20,572 nucleotides of DNA from a virus, in IMG/VR virus record IMGVR_UViG_3300023184_000611, positions 1 to 20,572 of that record. One strand, 5' to 3'. The position numbers and the translations under genes are program-made. This document shows, piece by piece, positions 1 through 9,231 of this stretch. Every line of letters begins with the position of its first letter. Within the stretch, counting starts at the first letter, position 1. The notes below the pieces were generated by a model. The model searched no databases. It saw nothing but the letters and a program-made list of their open reading frames with translations, and was not told the DNA's origin.

Positions 1-2
1 AT

Positions 3-1013
3 GTTGGAGCAAATGTTCAATCAAATACTTCAGCATTCTTCGTTGGTAACTCAACTGTAAATACAGTTATCACTGCTGGTGCATATAATGTAAACAATGC
101 ATTTATCGCAAATAATTCTGGTGCCTATCATACTGGCACAATGAACGCTGCTTCATTTACAACAACTAATACTGTTGTAAATACCTCACAGATTTCTATT
201 GGAACTGTCAATGCAACAGCGACAGGTGTTGTTTCAAATACAACAACAATCTTGATAGGTAACAGTTCTGTTAATGCTACAGTGAATTCTACGGTATTTA
301 CAGGCACTTCACTGAGCGCAAACAATGCATCATATCTTGGTGGCATTGCTGCGGCATCTTATGTTGCAGCAAGCGCAAATATCAACTTCACTGGCGCAAA
401 TATTTACTTTGGTAACTCAACAACAACATCTAATGTTTACTTCCAAAACAATTCTGTAATCTATGCAAACAATAGATTTGGTACAGTTAACCAGTTGCTT
501 GCATCTAATGGAACATCGATGTATTGGGCTGACTCGTCAGTCGTTGGCGCAAACGTTCTTTATGCATACAATTGGACAAACTCACATAGTTGGGGCAACT
601 CAACACAGCAAGCAAATATTACTATGTCAAATGGTTATTTTCTTGCAAGCACAATTAATGCTACATCTATCACAACAACTAGTGTTACTATCAATACAAC
701 AGCAGCAGCTGTCGGTGCAAATGTATACTTGACTTCTACAACACACTTTGCAGGTAACTCGACTATCAATGCGACTGTTACTTCTACAGGATTGAGTGTT
801 GCTAACGGAACAGTTACATCTAATGTTGGTACAGCGGGCGTTTATGTTGGCTCAAATACATATATGAACGCCACTCATATGTTTACTTCAACTAACTCAA
901 CAATGAATACAGTAGTTACTGCTAACCAGATTACACTCAACGGATCAAATGTTGTAACAACAGCAACAGCGCTTAAAGTATATTATGCTAACAATACTCA
1001 AGCATTCCCATAA
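3..1013 (+). CDS. Asn/Thr/Ser-rich tail fibre-like protein, 5' partial
   Basis: The frame is open from base 3, so the start lies outside the window; 336 residues are visible. The first internal ATG, at 141, has no special claim to be the start. The protein is almost entirely Asn, Thr, Ser, Ala, Val and Gly, with loosely repeated NST/NAT-type beta-strand units and a YLGGIAAASYV motif of a kind common in marine phage fibres. There is no signal peptide or membrane segment. The end, KVYYANNTQAFP, resembles the end of the fibre-like protein at 9228-9815 (VVYYANGDIAFS). It precedes the baseplate genes by 14 bases. A role as a trimeric beta-structured fibre or receptor-binding protein is inferred from composition and position; the attachment domain is not visible. 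Confidence 0.7.
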   Translation, partial: VGANVQSNTSAFFVGNSTVNTVITAGAYNVNNAFIANNSGAYHTGTMNAASFTTTNTVVNTSQISIGTVNATATGVVSNTTTILIGNSSVNATVNSTVFTGTSLSANNASYLGGIAAASYVAASANINFTGANIYFGNSTTTSNVYFQNNSVIYANNRFGTVNQLLASNGTSMYWADSSVVGANVLYAYNWTNSHSWGNSTQQANITMSNGYFLASTINATSITTTSVTINTTAAAVGANVYLTSTTHFAGNSTINATVTSTGLSVANGTVTSNVGTAGVYVGSNTYMNATHMFTSTNSTMNTVVTANQITLNGSNVVTTATALKVYYANNTQAFP

Positions 1014-1027
1014 TAGGTTAATTAATA

Positions 1028-2830
1028 ATGTCTAAAATTGTTACAAGAAATTTTTCTAGAAAAATTGCTAATGCCGTTCAAGCAGAATTGAGCAGCAATA
1101 TCTATTATTTTGCCTTGTCAAAACATACACAATGGACAGATGAAAATAGTCCAGATACAGCATTAGATACAACTGAATATATTAACAATTTTCATCGTGA
1201 GATGATTCTTGGTAAAAGAATTAAATCATCAGATGTATCAAATCTTATTGACAGACATTTTTGGAATTCTGGCACTGTCTATGCTCAATATGATGATACT
1301 GATGAAAATCTTTTTTCTAAAGAATTTTATGTAGTTAACGGTTCAGAAAACGTATATAAATGTCTTTATAATAATAATGGCGCAGAATCAACTGTAGAGC
1401 CAACAACTATTTCTACAAACAAATTTCAAACAGCAGATGGATATATTTGGAAATATATGTATTCTATTGGTACAGCTAATAACACAAAGTTTTCAACATC
1501 TTCATTTATGCCAATAGACGCAAATTCTACAGTTTCTTCAGCTGCATCTAATGGCGCTATTGATATTCTTGTTATTGAAACAGTAGGAACAGGATATCTT
1601 GGCTATATCACTGGTTCGGTTGCAGAAGTAATTAGTAATTCTATTTTTAGAATAGATTCATCTAGTTCTCTTTCTCCTGATAATTTCTTTTATAATGATT
1701 CTGGATTTTATATTTCAACAGGGACGGGTGAAGGTTCACTAACAACTATTTCAAACTATATTGTTAATAGTTTAGGACATTTTGTATATACAGCTAATCT
1801 TTTAAATTCTCCTGCACTAGATTTAACTTCAGAATATAGAATAGCACCACAAATTAAAATTACAGGTGATGGTACTGGGGCAAAAGCAGTTTGCACCGTT
1901 AATACATCTTCTGGTTCTTATTTTGTTGAAACTGTAGATATTCTCAATTCAGGTTCTAATTATTCTTATGCAAATGTTTTAGTCATTGCTAATCCTTCAT
2001 ACGGATCAAATGCAACTGTTCGTGCAATAATTCCACCTAAGGGTGGTCACGGATATGATGCTGCGACTGAACTTGGATGTTTCCATGTTGGGGTTTCTTT
2101 ATTGTTTAATAATACTGAATCTAATTCTATTACAACAAATGTAACTTTCAGACAAGCAGGAATCATCTCATACCCTTATAAGTTTACAGCACCAAATACT
2201 TTTGCATCGTTTTCTGTAACTGCTGGAATATCTAATACAGATGATACTATTTCTATTGCAAATGCAAATACACATATGTTGCCGGGTGATCTTGTAACAT
2301 ATGTAACTGATGCAGCAGGTGCTGCATTAACTGGGTTTGTTAACAATGCAACATATTATATTAAAACGTCTAATACAACCAAAATAACTTTATCTGATAC
2401 ATATGAAGGTGCAACAAAGAATTTAACATCTGCAGCTGTAACAAATGTTCATTATCTGTATACTACAAGAGCATATGGAGCAAACACATTTAATGCATTA
2501 ACAACTTTAAATGTTAGTGGTGTTGGTGGATCATTTCAAATAAATGAAAAAGTAACGGGTGGTACTTCAGGAGCATTTGCCACAGTCGTTTCTGCAAATA
2601 GCTCTGTAGTTAAAGTATCTGCTATTACAGGAACTTTCTTATATAGTTCAAATGGTTATACCTCTGAAACATTATCTGGCGCAAATTCTTTTGCGACTGG
2701 TACTATTACAAGTATAAATAATCCTGATATACAACCGTTCACAAGTTCAATCTTGTATATTGATAATATCGAACCCATCACAAGATCTAATTCTGATTTT
2801 GAACAAGCATATTTAATATTAACTATCTAA
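1028..2830 (+). CDS. 8: T4-like baseplate wedge subunit gp8, enlarged
   Basis: Baseplate wedge protein of the gp8 family, which in T4 joins gp7, gp10, gp6 and gp53 in the wedge. The N-terminal part is typical: YYFALSKHTQW at 26-36, GKRIKSSDV at 62-70, a W-x-SGTVY segment near 79-85, VYKCLYNNNG at 109-118 and DGYIWKYMYSIG at 137-148. PPKGGHG lies at 336-342. The C-terminal SSILYIDNIEPITR (573-586) matches the usual family ending. At 600 residues it is well above T4 gp8 (334 residues, from memory). Much of the excess is two beta modules between about 393 and 563: a YYIKTSN-type module (401-470) and a GGTSGA-type module (about 495-563). A weak TAGG lies 10 bases before the ATG. The next gene follows after 9 bases. 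Confidence 0.85.
   Translation: MSKIVTRNFSRKIANAVQAELSSNIYYFALSKHTQWTDENSPDTALDTTEYINNFHREMILGKRIKSSDVSNLIDRHFWNSGTVYAQYDDTDENLFSKEFYVVNGSENVYKCLYNNNGAESTVEPTTISTNKFQTADGYIWKYMYSIGTANNTKFSTSSFMPIDANSTVSSAASNGAIDILVIETVGTGYLGYITGSVAEVISNSIFRIDSSSSLSPDNFFYNDSGFYISTGTGEGSLTTISNYIVNSLGHFVYTANLLNSPALDLTSEYRIAPQIKITGDGTGAKAVCTVNTSSGSYFVETVDILNSGSNYSYANVLVIANPSYGSNATVRAIIPPKGGHGYDAATELGCFHVGVSLLFNNTESNSITTNVTFRQAGIISYPYKFTAPNTFASFSVTAGISNTDDTISIANANTHMLPGDLVTYVTDAAGAALTGFVNNATYYIKTSNTTKITLSDTYEGATKNLTSAAVTNVHYLYTTRAYGANTFNALTTLNVSGVGGSFQINEKVTGGTSGAFATVVSANSSVVKVSAITGTFLYSSNGYTSETLSGANSFATGTITSINNPDIQPFTSSILYIDNIEPITRSNSDFEQAYLILTI
2228..2437 (+). repeat. Inserted beta module in gp8, shared with the next gene
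   Basis: Encodes gp8 residues 401-470. It begins ISNTDDTISI, continues through NNATYYIKTSN and LSDTYEGA, and ends in KNLTS. The same pattern (SNTnDTIa, then NNtYwYv, then LSsaqGGsaqNLT) appears at residues 1912-1986 of the next protein (8573-8797). The similarity is at protein level only. It is best read as a mobile structural module of phage virion proteins rather than a recent DNA repeat. Confidence 0.6.
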
Positions 2831-2839
2831 GGAATAGAA

Positions 2840-5800
2840 ATGGTTTCTCTAAGTAATTCTACACTTACAACGCTTGAGTCAAAATACTTCGATGATTTTG
2901 ATGAAACTAAACAGTATTATCGTATTCTTTTTAGACCAGCAACTTCTGTTCAAGCTAGAGAATTAACACAACTTCAAACAATGATGCAGTTGCAAGTTTC
3001 AAGATTTGCAGATCATGTTTTTAAAGATGGTTCGGTAGTAACTGGCTGTGCGCCATTGATGATTGCTAATGCAGATTTTGTTAGAGTATTAGATTCATTT
3101 AGTTCAAATACAACATACTTTACAAGTATGAGTGATCTTAATGATACTTACACATTGACAAATGGTGTTAACAGCAACACAGCAGTAAGAGCAAGAATTT
3201 ATAAAGCAGTTGCAGGATTCCAATCAAATTATCCAGATACAAATGTTATCTATGTTAGATATCTGTATACAGGTAAAGACGGTTCAAATAATGACGTTAC
3301 ATCATTTGCTAATGGTGATACGCTCTATGTTTATTCAGCAAATCAAAACCCAATCGGACAACTTTCAAATACAAATATTCTATCAACTATTAGCGTATTC
3401 ACAACCAATACTACAGCAAATGCTGCTGTTGGTCAAGGATATCTCGTATCTGTTACTGATGGGCAAATTTACCAAAAAGGATTCATTCAAAAAGTAGACA
3501 AACAGCTTGTCATTGTTAACAAATATACATCTGCTGCTAATAATTCTTTGGTTGGGTTTGAAACTACAGAATCAATTGTAACAGAATATCAAGACACATC
3601 ATTGAATGATAATGCTAATGGGTCTTCAAACTATAATGCACCCGGTGCTCATAGATTAAAACTTGTTCCTACATTGGTTGTAAAATCAAAAACAGATACA
3701 ACAAATAAAGACTTCTTCCCAATTGTTGAATTTGATAATGGCGCAGCTGTTATTTCAGCAGCAGATGCTCAATATGCATCTCTTGGTGATAGGATAGCAA
3801 AAGAAAAATATGAAGAATCTGGCGACTATAATGTCGTTCCTCATGCTGTTGAAACAACAGCACACAGTTCAAACGCTGCTTTGTTTGTCTATAATGCATC
3901 ACCTGGCATCTCATATGTCAAAGGTCGTCGTGTAGAATTGATTGGAACAAGAACAGCAAATGCTGAAAGAGCATCAACAACCGCTATTCAACAAAATAAA
4001 ATTCTAACAGCAAACTATGGCAACTATGTATACTGTAAAGAAGTACTAGGTGCTATGAATTTTGATAAGCTTGGTGAAGTTATTCTGTATGATGCAGCAC
4101 AGTCTGCAATCACTGATCGTGAAGGTCTTTCTGGTGGCGTTACAGGAAACATTGTTGGTTATGCAAATATCAAATCTGTATTGCACTATGACGGAACAAA
4201 AGGCACTGCAGGTGCTCAATACTATGTTTATATCTTTAATATTCGTATGAATGTTGGTAAAGCATTTAAAGATGATGTAAAGAGCATGTATAGTGCAGGA
4301 ACTGGTGGATATAGTAAATTCAAAGCAGATCTTGTTCTTGAATCTAGCAAAGCTGTTATTTACGATTCTACCTTTACACCTATGATCTTTGATACAGGTT
4401 ATAAGGCTGTCAAATCATTGAGCGCACCAACTCGTGATACAACATTCTATTATAGAAAAACAACATCATCTACATTAAACTCTAACGGGTTTATGTCGTT
4501 TACATTAGCTGGCGGTTTGGGTGCAGCAGGTGCAGAGCAACTATATAATACCTCATCAAGAGATTACCAAGTCATTCTTACAGCAAATAGCTATTCTGCA
4601 AATCTTGCTGGAACGGTTAATGTCTATTCTACTGTAAACTCAACAGCATCAAACAGCACTGCATCTTTTGTTACAGGTAGTTCAACAACATTTGAAACAT
4701 CATTTAAGGTTGGCGATACAATTCGTATCTCAAATACTACAGCAGGAACACCTGCAATCTATACAGTAGGTGGAATTGCATCAAATACTTCTATGTATGT
4801 TACTCCAGCCGCAACCGTAAATTCAGTCGCAAACACATACCAAAGATATTATCAAGATGGTTCTATTTTGAATCTTACAGATTCAATGCTTTCTGTAAAT
4901 GCAACATCAAATACATTTACTGTAAGCACAGGCATTACATTCGATTCTGGTTCAGGTAATACTGTTTATGCACAATATCCCGTTGCAAAATCACCGGCAG
5001 TTCAATCAGCAAAAACTGTAAGTAAAAGTCGTCTTGTTAAGATTGATTGTTCTAATAATATAACAACATCTAATGGTCCATGGTGTTTAGGTATTCCTGA
5101 TGTTATTAAGATCAATAATATCTGGGTAGGAACAACTTATGCAAATACAACTTCAGATAGAAGCGCATGGTTTAATTTTGATAATGGACAAAGAGATGAT
5201 AGTTATGATCTTGCAACACTAACTGTAAAACCTGCGTTCAAAACAAACATTACAGGATCAACTAAAATTCTTGTTGATCTCGACCATCTTGTAACAGATA
5301 CTTCTTCTGGTATTGGATATTATTCTGTTGATTCTTATCCTATTAGTAATGATGGAATTACATCAAATAGCACAACCATCAGTGTTGCAGAAATTCCTTT
5401 GTATAAATCAAAGACAGCAAACACAACATATGATCTAAGAAACTGTATTGATTTTAGACCAATAAAAGTAGCAACTGCTAATTCTATTGCAAATACAGAT
5501 TTTGCAAATACTCTTATCACAATCAATCCAGCAACTTCAAATGCTAATACATGGTCAATCAGCACCTATGGTCAATACCATGCTGAAGCAGATTCAAACA
5601 TGACTGCCGACTATGAGTATTATCTAGGTCGTCGTGATCTTCTCTTGTTAGGCACAACCGGTCAATTCACATATACATCTGGCGTTCCAGAAATTTATCC
5701 AAAGAAACCTTTGAATAATTCTGAAGCGACTGTTATTGCTGAAACATTTGTTCCTCCATTCCCATCTCTTACAATGAGAGAAGCAGCAGATGCAAATAGA

Positions 5801-8800
5801 CAAGACCTTGCAACAAGCATTGTATTAACATCTAACCGCCGCTATACAATGCGTGATATCGGCGTTCTAGAAAACAGAATTAATAGATTAGAATATTATA
5901 CTGTTCTTACAACGCTTGAAAAACAAGCAAAAGATATGTCAATTCCTGATGCATCAGGAATTGATAGATTTAAGAATGGAATCTTTGCAGAACCTTTCAA
6001 CAGCCACAATTTAGGTGATGTAAATAACGCAGAATATAGACATGCTATTGATCCAGCACATTCTATTTCTCGTCCAGGATTTAAAAATCACTTTATTGAT
6101 TTTCAATACAATGCTGCAGAATCATCAAACGCATTGTCTATTGCTGTAAAAGGTCCCTATGTTATGTTGGCTTATAACCATGAGCAATTTGCAGCAAATC
6201 CTTATGCAACAAACTATAGAGCATGTACTGAGAAATATTGGACATGGAATGGTTCTGTTTTTCTATCGCCAGAAGCAGACATCTTTACAGACGAAACAAA
6301 TCTTCCAGCAATCAATACAACAATTGATATGGCATCTCCTTTGCAAGATCTTATGGCTGCAGGGGCACTTAACGCTCAAGTATTTGGAAAACAAAGTTCA
6401 CAGTCAACACAAACACAAGCATCTGTTTCTACAAATGTTTCTGGCGGGACAAACATAACAACTGAAACAACTACTACAACTACTAATTCACAAGACATAA
6501 CAAAAATTTCAATTGGTTCTTCTTCTGAAACAAAGACGTTGACTAATGCAGTGGTAGATGTTTCACAGGTTGACTATATTAGATCAATCGATGTTGCTTT
6601 CTATTCTAAAAATCTAAGACCTAATACAAAACTCCATGTATTCATGGATGATGTTAACCTAGATGCATATGTTGCACCTGGAACACTATCTGTAGAATTA
6701 AAGAATTTTACCTACGACAAAAAAGCAAAAGAAATCGTTACAACTACTGCGCCAAAAGGAACTACGTTAGTCGCAAATTCCTCAGGTTGTGTTGCAGGTA
6801 TTGTTACAATTCCTGAAAAAACATTTAGAGCAGGTGATAGAAGATTTATGATCTGTGATGTTGATAATCTTATCACAGGTAAAGATGCTATTCTTACAAA
6901 ATCAATGGGCACATTCCATGCTTCAGGTATTGCGGTAACAAAACAAGCATCTACTCTTACAACAGTAAATCCTAAAATCTTTACACAACAAGGTAAAATT
7001 GTTAATACAGTTGTAACAAAATCTTCTCATGTTGACTTTATTCCTGATCCAGCTCCTGATTACGTTCCCGGTAGTTATAGTGTTGGTGATGGTACTGGCG
7101 ATAAAGGTGATCCTATTGCACAGTCATTCATGGTCACGGTTCCAAGCGATAGTGCAGGACATTTTGTTTCTAAAATTGATCTTTATTTTAAATCAAAATC
7201 AACCGACAAAGGAATTTCAATATTCTTGGTTCCGTTGACTGCAGGTATTCCCGATTTCTCACAAATTCTTGGAAATGCAACACTATTAGCTTCTGAAGTA
7301 AACGTTTCAGATACAGGACAAACTGCAACTACATTTGAATTTGATCATCCAATTTATCTAAGTTCAGGTACTGACTATGCATTTGTTATTGAACCAGAAG
7401 CACATTCACCTGATTACTTGATCTGGACATCGACTGTTGGTGGATTTGATGTATTCACTAATGAACAAGTATATAAGAATCCATATGACGGTGTGTTGTT
7501 TGTTTCAGCAAACAGAGCATCATGGACTGCATATCAATCAGAAGATATTAAATTTAGATTATACAGAGCAAGATTTGTATCAAGTTCTGGTACAGCAGTA
7601 TTGAACAATGAAGCAGACGAATATCTAACATTGACTGGCGTCACAAAGAATTATTCTTCAGCATCAATTACCGTCGGTGATGTTGTATATTCATCTAATG
7701 CAACAGTTGCTAATACAAATGCACTAGCACCTTTTGGTATTGTTCAATACTATGATGATACTACAGGAACAATTATCCTTGATAGTTCAAAAAATGGTGG
7801 GTTTTCTAATGTTGCAGGATCTGAAAGAATTCAAATTCATAGAGTTCAACCATATTCAAATACATCATTAGCATACGCTGGTGCGTCAAATACATTGATT
7901 GCCTCTGCAAATGTTGCATCTGTAGACAACATGAAGTATCACGTAATCACACCTAAATTTGCTACAATGACACCTCAAAATACAAAACTTGATTTTTCGG
8001 TAAAAGGAACTGATACAAGTTATAATTTTGATAGTTCTTGGAAAACTGTAACAAATGAAGGAATGAATGAGTTACTAGATAAAGAACGCATTGTGATGAG
8101 TAAGTCGAATGAAGTTGCATATCTAAGTTCAGCAAAATCTGCAAAAATTCAAATAAATCTTACAACAAATGACTCGCTTGTTTCTCCTGTAATTGACTTA
8201 AGAAGAAAATCATCATTCTATATTGAAAATATTATTAATAATGATTTAACAAATGAGCAGTTTACTTACGGAAATGCTATTGCAAAATATATCTCTAAAA
8301 AGGTTGTTCTTGCAGATGGACAAGATGCTGAAGATTTGAAAGTAGCAATAACTGCATATCGTCCAGTAAATTCTGATATTACAGCATATGCTAAATTCCA
8401 ATCAGCAGATGATCCAGAATCATTTGATTCTAAACTTTGGACAAAACTAACATATTTGAATGATGGCGATGCAGTAACAAGTACCCAAGGTAAACTAGAC
8501 GATTATATAGAATATGAATTTGGTGTTCCTGCTGGTGTTCTTACAACAGAGCCTTTCAATGGACTCACTGCTGTATCAAATACAAATGATACTATTGCAT
8601 TAACAAATAATTTATTTGTAAACAATCAAGTAGTCAAGTATTATACTGCCGCTGGCAACACAGGTATTACTATCGGAAGTTTCACAACTACTACAGCAAA
8701 CAATACATATTGGTATGTTGTAAATGCATCATCTTCGTCATTACAACTTTCGTCTGCACAAGGTGGTTCTGCTCAAAACTTGACTGCATTTTCTAGCAGT

Positions 8801-9022
8801 GAATTTGGGCACTATCTAGAAGCAGTTATTCCAACAGTAATAAATACTGCATACTTGAATCCACAAAGTTCACCAACAGCAAACGTTATAGAATATTATA
8901 ACGCTAGAGGGTCAAGAATGCAATCATTCAAATACTTTTCTATTAAGTTGGTGTATACTTCTTCTGATCGTGTAAATATTCCTAGAGTAAATGATTTGAG
9001 AGCGATAGCATTACAGAAATGA
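2840..9022 (+). CDS. Giant DUF4815-type baseplate/tail structural protein
   Basis: A 2060-residue virion protein. The N-terminus (residues 15-50: KYFDDFDE, YYRILFRPATSVQARELTQL) is the hallmark of the DUF4815 family, found in large structural proteins of marine T4-like phages. Other typical parts are DLRNCIDFRP at 865-874, and a region from 1427 (AQSFMVTVP) through FLVPL and YAFVIEPEAH that looks like a jelly-roll or lectin-like beta domain. A Gln/Thr/Ser-rich linker lies near 1184-1224. A module shared with gp8 sits at 1912-1986. The ATG follows AAGGAA at 2829-2834, a good ribosome binding site. The position after gp8 suggests a gp9/gp10-like role at the baseplate rim where fibres attach; the exact role is inferred. 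No frameshift or break is seen. Confidence 0.82.
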   Translation: MVSLSNSTLTTLESKYFDDFDETKQYYRILFRPATSVQARELTQLQTMMQLQVSRFADHVFKDGSVVTGCAPLMIANADFVRVLDSFSSNTTYFTSMSDLNDTYTLTNGVNSNTAVRARIYKAVAGFQSNYPDTNVIYVRYLYTGKDGSNNDVTSFANGDTLYVYSANQNPIGQLSNTNILSTISVFTTNTTANAAVGQGYLVSVTDGQIYQKGFIQKVDKQLVIVNKYTSAANNSLVGFETTESIVTEYQDTSLNDNANGSSNYNAPGAHRLKLVPTLVVKSKTDTTNKDFFPIVEFDNGAAVISAADAQYASLGDRIAKEKYEESGDYNVVPHAVETTAHSSNAALFVYNASPGISYVKGRRVELIGTRTANAERASTTAIQQNKILTANYGNYVYCKEVLGAMNFDKLGEVILYDAAQSAITDREGLSGGVTGNIVGYANIKSVLHYDGTKGTAGAQYYVYIFNIRMNVGKAFKDDVKSMYSAGTGGYSKFKADLVLESSKAVIYDSTFTPMIFDTGYKAVKSLSAPTRDTTFYYRKTTSSTLNSNGFMSFTLAGGLGAAGAEQLYNTSSRDYQVILTANSYSANLAGTVNVYSTVNSTASNSTASFVTGSSTTFETSFKVGDTIRISNTTAGTPAIYTVGGIASNTSMYVTPAATVNSVANTYQRYYQDGSILNLTDSMLSVNATSNTFTVSTGITFDSGSGNTVYAQYPVAKSPAVQSAKTVSKSRLVKIDCSNNITTSNGPWCLGIPDVIKINNIWVGTTYANTTSDRSAWFNFDNGQRDDSYDLATLTVKPAFKTNITGSTKILVDLDHLVTDTSSGIGYYSVDSYPISNDGITSNSTTISVAEIPLYKSKTANTTYDLRNCIDFRPIKVATANSIANTDFANTLITINPATSNANTWSISTYGQYHAEADSNMTADYEYYLGRRDLLLLGTTGQFTYTSGVPEIYPKKPLNNSEATVIAETFVPPFPSLTMREAADANRQDLATSIVLTSNRRYTMRDIGVLENRINRLEYYTVLTTLEKQAKDMSIPDASGIDRFKNGIFAEPFNSHNLGDVNNAEYRHAIDPAHSISRPGFKNHFIDFQYNAAESSNALSIAVKGPYVMLAYNHEQFAANPYATNYRACTEKYWTWNGSVFLSPEADIFTDETNLPAINTTIDMASPLQDLMAAGALNAQVFGKQSSQSTQTQASVSTNVSGGTNITTETTTTTTNSQDITKISIGSSSETKTLTNAVVDVSQVDYIRSIDVAFYSKNLRPNTKLHVFMDDVNLDAYVAPGTLSVELKNFTYDKKAKEIVTTTAPKGTTLVANSSGCVAGIVTIPEKTFRAGDRRFMICDVDNLITGKDAILTKSMGTFHASGIAVTKQASTLTTVNPKIFTQQGKIVNTVVTKSSHVDFIPDPAPDYVPGSYSVGDGTGDKGDPIAQSFMVTVPSDSAGHFVSKIDLYFKSKSTDKGISIFLVPLTAGIPDFSQILGNATLLASEVNVSDTGQTATTFEFDHPIYLSSGTDYAFVIEPEAHSPDYLIWTSTVGGFDVFTNEQVYKNPYDGVLFVSANRASWTAYQSEDIKFRLYRARFVSSSGTAVLNNEADEYLTLTGVTKNYSSASITVGDVVYSSNATVANTNALAPFGIVQYYDDTTGTIILDSSKNGGFSNVAGSERIQIHRVQPYSNTSLAYAGASNTLIASANVASVDNMKYHVITPKFATMTPQNTKLDFSVKGTDTSYNFDSSWKTVTNEGMNELLDKERIVMSKSNEVAYLSSAKSAKIQINLTTNDSLVSPVIDLRRKSSFYIENIINNDLTNEQFTYGNAIAKYISKKVVLADGQDAEDLKVAITAYRPVNSDITAYAKFQSADDPESFDSKLWTKLTYLNDGDAVTSTQGKLDDYIEYEFGVPAGVLTTEPFNGLTAVSNTNDTIALTNNLFVNNQVVKYYTAAGNTGITIGSFTTTTANNTYWYVVNASSSSLQLSSAQGGSAQNLTAFSSSEFGHYLEAVIPTVINTAYLNPQSSPTANVIEYYNARGSRMQSFKYFSIKLVYTSSDRVNIPRVNDLRAIALQK
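8573..8797 (+). repeat. Second copy of the gp8-shared beta module
   Basis: Encodes residues 1912-1986 of the DUF4815 protein: VSNTNDTIAL, then NNTYWYVVNASSSSLQLSS, then GGSAQNLT. It aligns in order with gp8 residues 401-470, with a few short gaps. It lies between FGVPAGVLTTEPFNGL and the C-terminal EYYNARGSR segment, so it looks like an insert near the C-terminus. Confidence 0.55.
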
Positions 9023-9231
9023 TGAAAAAAAAACTATTACCTACAGATGGGTTTGTAAGACAAGAAGATAATCTTGGCGCTATAGTAAATGTAGACAACA
9101 GTGGACTTCAAGCTTACAAACTCAAACGTGAAGCAGAAAAACGTAAAGAATCTGATATAAATACACTTAGAGAAGAAATGTCAGATGTCAAAAACATGCT
9201 TTCGCAAATTTTAGAGAAGATCAGTAAATGA
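9019..9231 (+). CDS. Small coiled-coil phage protein of unknown function
   Basis: A 70-residue protein whose ATG overlaps the stop of the giant baseplate gene (ATGA), so translation is probably coupled. The first part is polar (LPTDGFVRQEDNLGAIVNVD). The second half, from about residue 30, is rich in Lys and Glu with heptad-spaced Leu/Ile/Met (NTLREEMSDVKNMLSQILEK) and should form a coiled coil. Small proteins of this layout sit beside fibre genes in marine T4-like phages, but I do not know a function. Chaperone or fibre-linking roles are guesses. The start contains nine consecutive A bases after the ATG (9025-9033), a possible slippage site. A second in-frame ATG follows directly at 9022. 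Confidence 0.65.
   Translation: MMKKKLLPTDGFVRQEDNLGAIVNVDNSGLQAYKLKREAEKRKESDINTLREEMSDVKNMLSQILEKISK
9156..9163 (+). promoter_or_regulatory. Possible internal late promoter box TATAAATA
   Basis: An exact TATAAATA inside the 70-residue gene. A T4-type start would fall near 9169, 59 bases before the ATG at 9228, so it could drive the fibre-like gene separately. In AT-rich DNA of this length a few exact matches are expected by chance, so confidence is low. Confidence 0.25.

Noticed and set aside
2713-2720. Exact TATAAATA inside gp8, about 120 bases before the DUF4815 gene
   Set aside because: In AT-rich DNA of this length a few exact matches are expected by chance, and this one is far from the next start and inside a coding region.
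9025-9033. Run of nine A at the start of the 70-residue gene as a programmed frameshift site
   Set aside because: No overlapping frame downstream would be joined by a shift, and the Lys-rich start is natural for this protein.
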